Below, piece after piece: positions 21,094 to 33,314 of a DNA stretch of 64,000 nt; the stretch's first letter is position 1, and the number at the start of each line of letters is the position of its first letter. A model generated the notes under the pieces. The model did not search any database. It was not told the DNA's origin and saw nothing but the letters and a program-made list of their open reading frames with translations. The position numbers and the translations under genes were made by a program. The DNA comes from Fusarium oxysporum f. sp. lycopersici 4287. Lineage: Eukaryota; Ascomycota; Sordariomycetes; Hypocreales; Nectriaceae. The DNA lies in the NCBI RefSeq assembly GCF_000149955.1, contig NC_030986.1, positions 1,796,345 through 1,860,344 of the forward strand, written 5' to 3'.

Positions 21094-24000
21094 ATGGACT
21101 CCCCGTCCGGCGCCACCCTGGCACCCCCGGCAGTTGCCTCTCTAAGGGCACAACAAACAACTGCTATGGAGAGGTCTTTGAGCCAGGACATCCGGGAAGA
21201 GCGCGAGGAGCTCCGAGAAGCTGCTGAACAGACTCTCAATACCATTGTGGACCTCAATCTCGATGGAACAATTAAATGGGTCAGTCCCTCGTGGACTGAT
21301 GTTGTAGGCACCCAGTTCGAGACAGTCAATGGCCTGCCTATCTCCGACCTGATAGTTAGCGACAACAAGAATGTGTTCACTGAAGTTGTCGAATCCATGA
21401 AGAAAGATGATTCTCGGAGCCACCGAGTCCGATTTGCTGTTAATCTTGGACCCCTCTCGAAGCTTTTACCTGTCGACGACCTCGAAAATGACCCCGAGAA
21501 CGAGCAGTCACATGCTGTGGACCTTGAAGCCCAAGGCATTATGGTATACGACAGTGTCTCGGGTGGAGAGAGCCATGTAAGATTCGTCGATGTTGGCTTT
21601 CTGTGCAATACTGATCTCGTCTAGACAATGTGGATGATTCGCCCCTGGATAGCTCCACGAGAAATCAAGATCGACCTTCCCAACGTAATCGTGGACTCGT
21701 TAGGCTCAGGTGCTGAAGTTCTGGCGAGCTATCTGACTCAACTTGCTGAGAGCGGGCTTGATGACCCCGAACAACAAGAGCCTCCGCCACCGGTCCTCTG
21801 CCGCATTTGCGAACGCCAGATCCCTCGATGGTGGTTTGAGAAACACACCGATTTGTGTTTGCAAGAACATCGGGCCGAGATGGATGTTCAAATGGCACAG
21901 GAAAGCCTGACTGAGCATCGGCATTCGATTGTCAAGGTGCTCGACGCATTGGAGGCCCGCAAGAGTAGGTCACTTGCTGGTGATCAGACGCCTGTCCCGG
22001 TCGCCGAATACAAAGGTTTGCCAATTGGGCCGCCGCCATCAACCCAGTCGTCACCTGGTAGCTCATTGCCTCGATCGAGGGAACGTTCTGGAGGACTTGG
22101 GCATACTAGGGCACGCTCGTTCGCTATTCGACGACCTCAGGCTCGAATTGTCGAGCTGCTCATGGATCTTTGCGATACCGCTATTGAGATTAGCACACCT
22201 GCGATAAAGGAGTCCTCAACCCAACAAAGCGGCGATTTTAGAACGCAATCCCCACAATCCGAATCACGAATATCACAGGTTCTGCAATGGCAATCACCAA
22301 GCACCAATACTCTGGAGCAGGAACAAGGATTGGCTCTGTTGTGCGCTGATACGGAGAAGGTTGCTAGGAACAAGGTCGACGCTGTCTTTCGTCACAGGAA
22401 AATTATCGAGTATGCTGAACGTATTCGTATCGAGCTTGCTTGCCTTGTCCAAGATTGTATCGACGAGGCCCTGAGGAAGGCAGCTCGCATAGCCAACGGC
22501 GAATTGACCGACTCGACAGAAGAAGAACGGCTCAACTCCGAGTACGAACAATGTGACACATGTGATGAAGGTACTGGAGAAGACGACGATATACCTCCAG
22601 AACCCCTTGTCTCTGAGCCTCAGCATCTTCTGCAGCGAGGCAGCGAAAGCTTCACGGAGCCCCTGAACAGCCCATCTGCGCTAGCCACTGCCCTACGCCA
22701 AATGAACCTGTCTGAAAACAAAGATCGATCAAGACCAACATCCTTTGTGGCCTCTACTAGATCCAGCAGTCCTAAAGAGTGTCCTACGCCCAGATCGCAC
22801 TTCGGCGGGCAGAGTAGCCTTGGGGTTCAGGCACGAGACACTCGTAGAGACTCGGTCTACCTAGAAGGCGACTTTCTTGATAGCGAGGGCAGCTTTCGAT
22901 CGTCATCAGTGGCATCTCGTAATGCACCAAGGACCGAATCACCCATATCTGAATTTGGAGACCTCCGTCGCGCCGCGAGCACGAGAAGGCGACACCGAAG
23001 GAGTCTGATTTTACCTGGCACTTCTTCCCCTCACCGGCAGGAATCACCCTCGAGACCGGGACAGCCGTCTTCGCCCTTACGCATCAAAGCAAGGGGATTT
23101 CCGATGTCCCAAGAAGGTGTCGTGTCTCCAGAGGCGTCACCTATGCTTCCGGGCAGTGACTTTAGTTCACCTGCCACACACAGTCACAGACATCACCGGA
23201 GGCAATCTTCAGCAGCCATTTCTGATTTCGTCATGAAGCCTCCGCCATCGCCTCGCCTAGGTGCAAATCAAGCACCCCCACAACCTCGCCCAACCCAGCC
23301 ATCCATCAAAGATTTTGAGATTATCAAACCTATCAGCAAGGGGGCTTTTGGTAGTGTGTATTTATCAAAGAAGAAGTCTACAGGAGAGTACTTCGCAATC
23401 AAAGTACTCAAGAAAGCTGACATGGTCGCCAAGAACCAAGTCGGCAACGTCAAAGCGGAACGAGCTATTATGATGTGGCAGGGGGAAAGCGACTTTGTTG
23501 CCAAGCTTTACTGGACTTTTTCGAGCAAAGACTATCTATATCTGGTGATGGAGTATTTGAATGGTGGGGATTGTGCTTCGCTAATCAAAGTTCTGGGTGG
23601 TCTCCCTGAAGAATGGGTGAAGAAGTATCTTGGTGAGGTTGTCCTTGGGGTTGAGCATCTTCACAGCCGAGGCATTATTCATCGTGATTTGAAGCCAGAC
23701 AATCTCCTTATTGACCAGAAAGGCCACCTTAAGCTTACAGATTTTGGCTTGTCTCGCTTGGGATTGGTCGGCCGGCAAAAGCGAGCATTGAATAGTGAAA
23801 ACTCTGATGGAACGCCAGACCTGCTCAAACAAGGGCCCTTTGCCCGATCTGCCTCTATTGCTTCGTCAAGATCAGCGTCACTTGATCTACACGGACATAC
23901 CCATTCTCCTGGCCAGACGCCTCAGATGACACCCGAAGTTGGAAGCTTGGCACAACCTTCTTATTTCAGTCTAGGCCAAGAGCCCCGTCGAGTATCAGGC

Positions 24001-26895
24001 ACACACCGAAGTGACAGTGGTGGTAGTGAGACACTTGCCCGTATGGTCACCAACTTTTCCTTGCATGACGCAGAGATAGCATCCCAATCCAACAGCGTCA
24101 GGTCACCGCTAGATGAGGAGGCAGTTGCGCAAGGCTCACCCGATCTACCCATGAGTGTTGGTTCGAGAATGAGCATGGATAGCCATGCCAGGAACTCTCT
24201 ACCACTCTCCAACATGATGCCACCTCCAATGGCGCTTTTCAACCCTGAGGATACAAATAGACGTTTCGTGGGAACACCTGACTACCTCGCCCCCGAAACT
24301 ATAAAGGGTGACAAACAAGATGAAACCAGCGATTGGTGGTCGGTCGGTTGTATTTTGTTTGAATTCCTCTATGGTATCCCACCGTTTCATGCCGGTGAGG
24401 CCGAAGAGGTTTTTGAGAATATCTTAGCAAGGAAGATTCAGTGGCCTGACGAGAATGAATGTGAGCCCATTTCCGAAGAGGCAAAAGATTTGATCAATAA
24501 GCTGCTGTGCATGGAGCCTCACCAGCGCCTAGGCTCCAATCGCGATGATAAGTTCGCCTCTGGTGGTGAAGAGATTCGCCATCACCCTTGGTTCCAGGAT
24601 GTCAATTGGGAAACGCTTTTGGAGGACGAAGCTCAATTTGTCCCACAGCCTGAGAATCCCGAGGATACAGAATACTTCGACGCCAGAGGGGCAGTGTTGC
24701 AGTCTTTTGCGGAGGAGATGGAAGATCAGGCGTCTCCTCAGTCCTCCGCAGCTGGTTCTGAGTACGCCGAACGGCCACACGATGCGCTTTCGCGGGTCCG
24801 GTCTCAGGTCAACTCTATAAACCGAAAATTGATGCCACTGCATATTCCCCCACATGTCCGCGATTTGAAATCGAGACGTCTGAGCGAGCCGGTGGCGATG
24901 GATGACTTCGGCTCATTTTCATTCAAGAACCTACCTGTGTTGGAGAAGGCCAACAAGGACGTGATCCAAAAGTTGCGAGCCGAGGCGCTAGCCACGCAAA
25001 GTAAAGGAACATCCGTTAGTCCCGGGGCATCCAGCAATGTTATATCACCAGGGCCGTCGCTCGAAGGCAGCCCTGTCCTATCAAACCCTGTTTCCAGAAC
25101 TATCTCTAACGCCAAGGCGACAAATCGAGCACAATCGCCGTCTGGATTTGGTCATACAAGTGCGTCTCCCAACCGAGCCTCCCAACCCTCATCACCGTTG
25201 TTGGTTTCATTTGTCGCTGGTCAAGGTGCCGATGGACGACGAAAGGCATCAAGTAACTCTTCCAGCCTATCTCACCAATCAACTGCCGCATCTCTGCAGC
25301 CAAGCTCGGCATTCGAGATACCCAAGGTGCCCCCAAGCCTGCAAAAGGCCGCCACAACGGTCGCAGCATCGTCTCCAGTCCAGAGTCGCAGTGCAGCGCC
25401 ACCTCCTTTGTCACTGTCCCCCCAAAAAACTATATCAACACCACGACAGTCTAGCAATTCATCTGCCGGACGTTCGAGATCACTTACTGTGGGCTCTCAA
25501 TCTCAGGACGGCAGTCCCGTTGCTTCTGACATAATGCACCATCATCGAAATCGGAGAAGCCAGGTCTTTGACATGTCACCATCCTCATCAGATAACGAAG
25601 GCGAGAAGCATAATGCTCTTCTCCGAGTACAGAGGCGCAGACAGAGCTCAAGGCGGCTCTCACAGATTGCCTTTGATGGAGGCCCTACTTTCCGGCCTCT
25701 TGATGTGCTGATTTGTGAAGATCACCCGGTATCTCGCATGGTCATGGAGAAGTTGCTTGAAAAGCTGAGATGCCGTACTATATCCGTACCAAATGGATCT
25801 GAAGCTGTTCGATATTCGATGAGCGAAATCAAGTTTGACGTCATTTTCCTCGAGTATCAGCTTCCTCAAATCAATGGAGCTGATGTGGCACGAATGATTC
25901 GGGAGACCAAGAATGCCAATTCTCACACGCCGATTGTGGCCATTACAGCTTACCTCAAAGAGCTTCAAGCTCCACACTACTTTGATTCGTTAATCGAGAA
26001 GCCCATCAGTTCGTCAAAACTTACTGAAGTTCTGCGCGGATTGTGTCAGTGGCGGCCCGAGTCACCAGGTCAATCATCAAGCATGCCACGCCCGATTCCC
26101 ATGGGAATCCGCAAAGCCAACTCGCGACTTGAAGACAGTCCGACATCAGGCTCGTCCATCTTTGCGAGTCGACTGGGAAATGCAATGATGTCGAGCCGTG
26201 AGGACTCGATTACATCATCACTCTTTGGTGATTCGGAATCTGTGACGACTGATGAGTTGCCGGTTGTTGTTAGTCGCAAGCCAACAAACGAATGGGACGA
26301 AGGTGGCTTGAACATCACAGACAACAACGATGCCTCTGAACCCCCAAGAAAGGGAGTTCCTCCTCTCGTGGCTCAGCAATCCGCGCCGGCTCATATGGAA
26401 CACCGCACACGAGGCAACGATAAGCTGAGAGGGAAACGAGAAGGCCCTGAACAGAGAACTTTGGAGGGCACCGAATCAGCTGATGATGAAGACGAGGAAC
26501 TGGGAAGTGGTCGAGAAAAGCACCACGGCCGCAATAGCCAGCAGATACTGAGCAAAGCCGGTCTGCCCAGCTCGAAGCTCGGCATCGAAATGATGCGGGC
26601 CAACAGTCACGATAGCTTGACGGTGGGCTCAGAAAGCACGCCTGAAGCTGTGACGCAAGTCGTGACCACGCCTTCAAAGGAGATGGAAACTGGAGTTCTG
26701 GATGGTGAAGTGGTTGCGGAAGCTACTGCACGTACTCCTCCTGATGCAGGACTGAAGGGTGAAGGTGTCACGCCCAAGGCGGACAAGGATGGAACAGACA
26801 GCGTAGACGCCACACCTCGGCCTTTGACAGTTGTCAAAGGAGACGGCGATGGTGGTGATGATGAGGAAGCGACACCACGGCCAATTGGGAAATAA
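21094..26895 (+). CDS. RIM15: RIM15-type serine/threonine kinase (PAS, zinc finger, AGC kinase, receiver-like domain)
   Basis: Quiescence and nutrient-stress kinase that in yeast is held off by TORC1/Sch9 and PKA and acts through Igo-type endosulfines; 1917 residues. Two exons, 21094-21576 and 21625-26895, have a 48-nt intron (gtaaga...gtctag). Domains in order: PAS-like region (about 45-165, TLNTIVDLNLDGTIKWVSPS); a C2HC finger CRICERQIPRWWFEKHTDLC near 215-235; Ser-rich linker; AGC kinase with GAFGS at 734, HRDLKPDN with Asp849, DFG with Asp867 and GTPDYLAPE at about 1044. About 177 residues separate DFG from TPDYLAPE, the large insert typical of Rim15. A receiver-like domain starts near 1519 (DVLICEDHPVS, then VFFLEYQLP-like FLEYQLPQINGAD, ITAYLKE, EKPISSS). 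Its phospho-acceptor position is Glu1571, not Asp. The acidic, low-complexity tail runs to 1917. Confidence 0.96.
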
Positions 26896-29800
26896 AAATT
26901 CCCATACAGGCTCGGTGCATGAAGTGAGCTACTGGGTAGACATGGTCCACGAAGATGTTGTGCATGTTTCGTTCAGTATCTTCAAGTTGGAATTTCCTTT
27001 GTATCTATGAAATGCAGCGTGGCGTTTGAGCGATGACAAGTGAGTCGACTTGGACTGAGGATGAAGGCTTCGTATGCAAGTGGATAGCCCGGCGACCAGG
27101 AGGAGGGGGTTGCAGGCGAACAGACTGATCTGTGTGAGATGCTCCAGGGTTTCCCACAATATAGGAACTGGAGCTTCCCTTAAGTTCGCCATAGTTGTCA
27201 TGTGTTTCTTGGGGATGGGAGCTATGCAGAGATGAGAAGCGGGCCATATAAATTGACGGGGATAAAAACAACAAGAAAAAATCAGGACGCAGCTACTGAG
27301 GCATGGACACTTCGGCCCCGGCTACAAATATAAAAGAGGTGGTGTCTGTGAATGTCTGGAGCGGTGTTTAAGCAATATAGCAGATATAAAGGCCATCACT
27401 GTGGATTTGATCATAACTAGGTACTCAATTGTTTCTACATTCACTTGTTAGCTTGATTGGATTAAACGCACACGTACTGTTCCAAGCCCAGCATACCACG
27501 GCGAGTGTTTCAGATTAGTATACTGCGCATGCAATGCCGACTTCCTGTACCCATGGCGTGGTTTATTAAGTTGCAATTCGTAAAAACGTATCATGCCAGC
27601 AAGACTAAAGGAGCTGGAACAGAATTAACGAAGAGGAAAGATAATCATAGTGTATGAAGATTTCATCTTCACCCACAGTGGTAGGTCCGGTCAAAGCAAA
27701 AGCAAAGGAAATGTGAAGAGAGAGAGGGATTGATCATAGCCCAGGGTCGGTAGTCATGAGTGAATATTCCGTCGAGGCAGCTTCGACAACAAATGACAAT
27801 CAAGCAAATCCCAGCAGAAAAACCGTCAGATAGTTTCATTGTGGAGGGGATTGTGGGAGCGTTATCCACCAACTCAGTATGCATATGTGTTATGGTTATT
27901 ACAGAATGGGGGAGGGTTGGAGAAGTTGAGAGGGGGTATACAGCAGGAGGGTGGATAAGATGTTCGAGTTGCTTGCACGAGGTAGGTAGGCATCTGGGAC
28001 ACTTGTCTGTCACCAATTTTTGTTAGTTATTGTAAGTGCTGCATCATCAGTAATGGATGACCTGCGTGTTTGTAATAAGCCATCACTCGATGGCCACTGG
28101 TTTGACAGTGATACCGATACAAGGAAGTAACTAGAAAAAGAGAAATGTTACACACGCGACAAGTTTCTAGATGCAGACAAGAAGTTCTCGGTATAAGATT
28201 TTGGACTAGTTGGTGTCTGACTTTTTATTAGTGCATCTCGTCGCGGGTTGCCTGTTATGCGAAGGTTGTCAAGATGAGCTGAGGGAGTGACTAGACAGAT
28301 GCAGTACGTAAAAGATTACAGGCTACGGAGTGGAAGCGGGGTCTGATTAGCAGCGATGGAGGTATTTGTCTTTTTGCCGGCTATTCTAGACCATGAGCAG
28401 ACATTGTAGCCTGCCACGGAGCCTCGCACGCAGGTTTATGTTAGTAGTTAAGTCAGGACGTAATTTGGTATCGACGCAGAAAATTAAGCTTTTGTTAAGC
28501 TTTTACCCTTAAAGCAACAAGATTAGACACCATGGGTAAGAGCATGATCCAGCATGTGAATTGAGTTGGGCAAAGGGTCTTTTCTTGGTCCATGAGTGTG
28601 TGTGTGTGGGAAGGTTGCACTGACCGAGGCATGTAGGCTGGCGAGAGGGACCCGTCGATCCCACCACAACGACCTCACACGACCTCTTTCCGCATTAGGT
28701 GGATGTCGTCAAAAGAGGACCCACCAGATGTACTTTTGTACCTTCTCTCCAGTTTTTCATGCAGCGAACTTTTCCTGAATCTACCCTATTTAGGCCTAGA
28801 GCACCAATGCCGAGACGCGCAGCTGCGGCTCCCGACAGCGCCGAGGCGGGAAATGGAAATAGCAGAAAAGGAAAGGCTTGGCATCGGTCGACAGGTATCA
28901 AAGGGAAGCAAACGACAAAAGGGCAACGAGGAGGCCGTATATCCGTGATATGTAGTGATAGGCATGAATTAAACTATCTTCCGGTGTCTGAAATAGGACA
29001 CCGAAAGGTAAAAGAAAAAAAAAAAAAAGGTGGGAGGCAACAGAAAGGGTTTTGAATCAAAAAGGCACAGACAAGTCAAGTAAGAAAACGGGCCGTAAAA
29101 TGAGTGGTGCGGAACGCGAGCATTCAAAGCGCCTCGAAACAACAGAAGCTCAATGGCTGAAGCAAGTCAAGAGGATCCATTGAATTTTCCATTTTAGAGG
29201 GTCAAGACCCTGACTCTCAACTCTTCAATGCCATGATGCGAGTTTTTCCAGCAGAGATCGGCCTCGTTCCCTGCCAACGGCGTCGGCCGAAACAAGTCAG
29301 GCGGGTCTCGTAGATGCCGTTTTATCCGGGTCGCTCCTGGTGTTTTGCGAATTGAGCCAACGTCTCTGCCTGTCTCTTGCGCGCTTTTGCTCGCGTGCGT
29401 GGCTGCCCTCTCAAGATAATGAGCGAACCCCAAGTTCTTCCTTCTCCGAATTGGATCCTCTTGTTCCAGCCTCCAGCCTGTTACGCTTCGGTGTTGAAAA
29501 CGTGCTCCTCCCCAAGCCTCGATTTGTGTGAGCCTCATCCATAGTCTAAGTACACAACGACGTCATTGCTTCTAGTCATCGTCATCAATGACTTTGGACT
29601 TTTATCACGCCTTGATTGTGATTGACAATGCCCAATCCCCTGCTGTCGCGCCGCATTGTGCGCTTTCAAACGCCAATAACATGCATCTTATAAAAATCGG
29701 CTGTCCGTGGCTCAGGATCTGGCCTGGATCTCTCGGCTTCTGATGGATAAGGATACCAGAGGACATGGGGGGCTCCATCCCATCCCATCATGACCCAACC

Positions 29801-30555
29801 GGCGGATCTCATCATGCATTGCCCACCCAATGCCATGTCACCCACCCCTGGTGTTTCTTACATAGTTCTAGAGCTAAACCTACAGCCCGCTTTTTCTCTC
29901 TGTTTCGACAGCTCCATCTCCCTCTCACGCCCACGCACACATACGTCGGTACATTGCCGCAAAGCTCAAGCTCTGGTCCCTGAGGCAAAGACGAGGCGGC
30001 GACAGTTGCTTTCGGTCAAGGAACGGGACACGGGAGCTATCCTCTGCTGCACACCCTCCGAATTTGACCCCAGAGATCGACTTTCGTCCACACGTTCTCC
30101 CACGAGGTTAATTTACGTCTTCTTACTGGCTGGTGCTTCTTCAAGATGCCCGTCACACTCGTCTTGAGTATCCGAGCTCTTGTTGCTGTCTATCTCGGTC
30201 GTGATGTAGTTCAAATACTGCCCTTCCTCGCGCCTTGAAAGCCGTTGGGTTCCCGTTTCTCTCCAGAGCCAAGACAAGGCAATTCCAAGTCTTGAATTCC
30301 TCAATTGTCCCCGACCCATCTAACTCGGGCCTTCGGCACTTCTTCTTTGCCTCCAGTATAAAACTTTTTCCCTCCCTTGGTGGTTAGCATTTCCGCTTTG
30401 CGCATGGAATATACATCTTCTTCCATCTAGTTATTCCTGCCTCCTCATAACAACAAACCCCGTGCACAATTATCGGATCCCCTTAAATTAAGCACTTCAT
30501 TTGATCACCATCACACTTGGATCTCAACCCGAGGCTCCAACCGCCTTCTCTCAAA
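26896..30555. other. 3.7-kb intergenic region between RIM15 and the MFS transporter
   Basis: It should hold the RIM15 3' end and the transporter promoter. An A-run lies near 29013-29027. The section 29500-30550 is CT-rich, as in long fungal leaders. Open frames (27669-28016, 28699-29055, 29194-29538, 29765-30167) overlap each other on both strands and show no domain, so none is called. Confidence 0.5.
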
Positions 30556-32627
30556 ATGGTTCATAGGCACCATCATCATGAGTCTACAATCCCAGGCGAG
30601 ATCCCTGTCCCGCACGGTCCTCCAGACAGCGATTCTGAGCACATCTCAGATGAGCCTATCGCCTATGCTACTGCTGATGAGCGTCGCATCTTCAGCCATG
30701 TAACCCGCCCAGACGACTCCTACACTGAGGACGGTGTCTACTGGGCTGATCTGCCACTGGCTCAGCGTTATCGGTTCGTTTCAAAGGTAGACAACGATGC
30801 TGCCAAGGAGGAGGCCAAGACTGCTTGGTCTATGTTTAAGGAGGATCCTCTATCACCTTTCTCGTGGTATTTCCGCCATGCTGTCATTCCTGGCGCCGGT
30901 CTTGGTCTGGAAGGTTATGTCCTTTTCTCCATTGGCAACCTTGAGCCTCTCTTCAAAGCCGTTTGGCCTGATTGTTGGGGCAAGGAACCCACTACCTGCT
31001 CTCATAATTGGATTGCCTCCGTGACATACCTTGAAATCATCGGTATCATGGTTGGCCAGGCTGTTGTTGGTGTAAGTTCTTTCTGCCCCTTTTATTATTG
31101 TATATGGTGGATTGTACTGACTGCTCGTAGGTTATGGGAGATTGGGTCGGTCGCCGATGGGGCCTCATTCAGGATGCTGCCATCATGTTTGTCGGTCTGC
31201 TCATGCTCACTGCCTCATGGGGCCTTACCCTTCAAGGCTGGGTTATCTGTTATGCCTGGTCTCTCTTCTTTTACGGTTTCGGTGTTGGTGGCGAGTACCC
31301 CATTACAGCAACTTCTTCTCTTGAAGGTGTTTCTTCTGGTGGAAGGATCTCGACTCGTGAAGATCGTCTGCATCGTGGTCGCCGTGTCACCACGGCTTTC
31401 CTCATGCAGGGCTGGGGCCAGTTCGTGAACCAGGTCATTCTCATTGTTCTGCTCGCCATCTTCAACAACGGCAAGAGTTCGCCCCCCTACAGCAAGTCGG
31501 CTGCCCAGTATACTTTCCGACTGTCTTTTGCATTCCCTGCCATCGGTACGCTCTGGCTCCTCTACTATCGTACTTACCGCATGCGCAGCGCTGGTAAGCA
31601 GCTCGCTGAGGCAAAGAAGCGCTCTAACGTCACCGGCTATGACGTGAACGCTCTTCGCCACTGCTTTACCAACTTCGGTGGACGTCTCTTTGCTACTGCT
31701 GGTACTTGGTTCTGCAACGATGTCTTCTTCTACGGCAACAAGCTTTTCCAGGGTCAATTCATCAAGGTCATCTCTCCTGACAGCAAGTCTATCTTCACCA
31801 CTTGGACCTGGAACCTTGTCAATATCACCGTCTCCCTGGCTGGCTACTATCTCGCATCTCTTCTCATCGACAACAAGATGTACGGCCGGAAGATGATGCA
31901 GCAAGTGGGCTTCTTCATGTGCTTCCTGATGTTCATTATTCCCGCCTTCAAGTTCGACTACTACACCAGTCCTGCGGGAATCCATTCTTTCCAGGCCATG
32001 TACTTCATATCGTCCTTCTTCAACCAATTCGGTCCCAACTCGGTCACCTTCCTCGTGGCTGGTGAGGTATTCCCCACGCCCATCCGTGCTACTGCCCACG
32101 GCTTCTCCGCCTGTATCGGCAAATCCGGCGCTCTTCTCGCTTCCGTTCTCTACAACTACATTGATGACCAGACTAAATTCTACGTCGTCCCATGGTTTGG
32201 TCTCGCTGGCATGCTTCTGACATGGATCTTTCTTCCCGATACTACTGGTCTTGATCTTAAGGAGCAGGAGCGCCGCTGGTACTATATTCGGGATGGCAAG
32301 GAGAGTGAGTACCACGGTGTTGCTGTCAACCCTACTCATTTGTCTCTCTGGGAGCGCTTCCGAGGTCTCGGTAAGAGTTACGACCCCGAGGCTGACTGGC
32401 GGGCCAAGGTCCAGGATATGCGTACCGAATGGGAGCTTGTCCAGGCCAGCCGCGGTCCTAAAGAGACTGAAGGTGCTATGCCCAATGACGGCGAGTTCTC
32501 GCCTGAGATTCACGAATTCTTCAAGCGCTCTAGCCCCAAGCACATTGGTCGTCGCGACGAGTCTCTCATGGTTGACCCAATTAACGAGAAGACGGCTGTG
32601 CCGTCTGATGATTCTAATTCGAAGTGA
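30556..32627 (+). CDS. MFS transporter, phosphate:H+ symporter / glycerophosphodiester permease type
   Basis: A 670-residue plasma-membrane proton symporter of the major facilitator superfamily. Exons are 30556-31071 and 31131-32627, with a 59-nt intron. The start is the ATG in tcaaaATGg at 30556, giving MVHRHHHHESTIP; there is no in-frame ATG further up. After a 120-residue hydrophilic N-terminus there are about twelve hydrophobic segments. MFS signatures are GDWVGRRWGL between helices 2 and 3, GFGVGGEYPITATSSLE in helix 4, YGRKMMQQVGF between helices 8 and 9, GEVFPTPIRATAHGF near helix 10, and PDTTGLDLKEQERRW after helix 12. GGEYP resembles both the Pho84 (GGDYP) and Git1 (GGEYP) groups, so inorganic phosphate or a glycerophosphodiester is the likely substrate; the sequence alone does not decide. 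A hydrophilic 100-residue tail follows. Confidence 0.88.
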
Positions 32628-33314
32628 TCATGTCCAAGCATGGTCGTATTCGTAGCGAATCACTGCATTACACACATTTTAACATGTAGCAGTGAGCGGT
32701 TTACAGCATGAGCTTGGCGTCTGGGTTTAATATATCATTAGTTAGTAATTCCTGGTTTCGGAATTTAAAAGTTCGCGTATGTCAGTTTTGATATGTGTGG
32801 GAGGTATTATTATGATGTATGTTTAAAAGGGGGGGGGGGGGGCTTGGATGAATCATATATCAGACTTCGGCTTTTCACAATACGTATCTCGTATCTCGTT
32901 CTGGTCCGGCCAATGATCAGAGGTTTGGTGACATACAAGTGATGTAACGATAATGGGCCAGTTGCAACTCCAAGTTGCGTGCTAGACTATAATATAAATA
33001 TAAAAATATAATGCCTGATCAAAGGATATGCTGATAATAAAACAAAAATGCGACCAATGCCGCCGTAACTCTTGGTGGTATCTAGAATCGAAACTTATTC
33101 CTGCGGTGCACCAGGCACATACTCTTAATGATGCTAAAAATAACAAAAGGGAAGAAGGGAGAGCGGAAAAAGAAGTAGTAGATGAAGAATGAAGAATAAA
33201 GAATCGCTTCACTGCCCCTATCGTTCAATATAATCCCAGCCGTCTCGTTCGTTCAGTTTTCATCGGACATCGTAGTAGTCCTGTCAATTATACAGCCCAT
33301 TTTGCGGTCAAATG
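32628..33314. other. Convergent intergenic region with a 14-G run
   Basis: These 687 bases lie between the stops of the transporter and the zinc-finger gene. A run of 14 G at 32829-32842 follows closely on the transporter's 3' side, and the stretch near 32990-33010 is AT-rich. No gene is seen. Confidence 0.55.

Noticed and set aside
20898..21608. A 236-codon minus-strand frame over the RIM15 start
   Set aside because: It overlaps the PAS region of RIM15, has no signature and reflects codon bias on the other strand.
31215..32543. A 442-codon open frame on the minus strand opposite the MFS transporter
   Set aside because: It is an antisense shadow: the plus strand has clear MFS motifs and a splice site, and the minus translation has no domain.
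32829..32842. Run of 14 G as a functional G-rich structure
   Set aside because: A lone homopolymer in a 3' flank without further G-tracts gives little support for a quadruplex or terminator, and its length may be a sequencing artefact.
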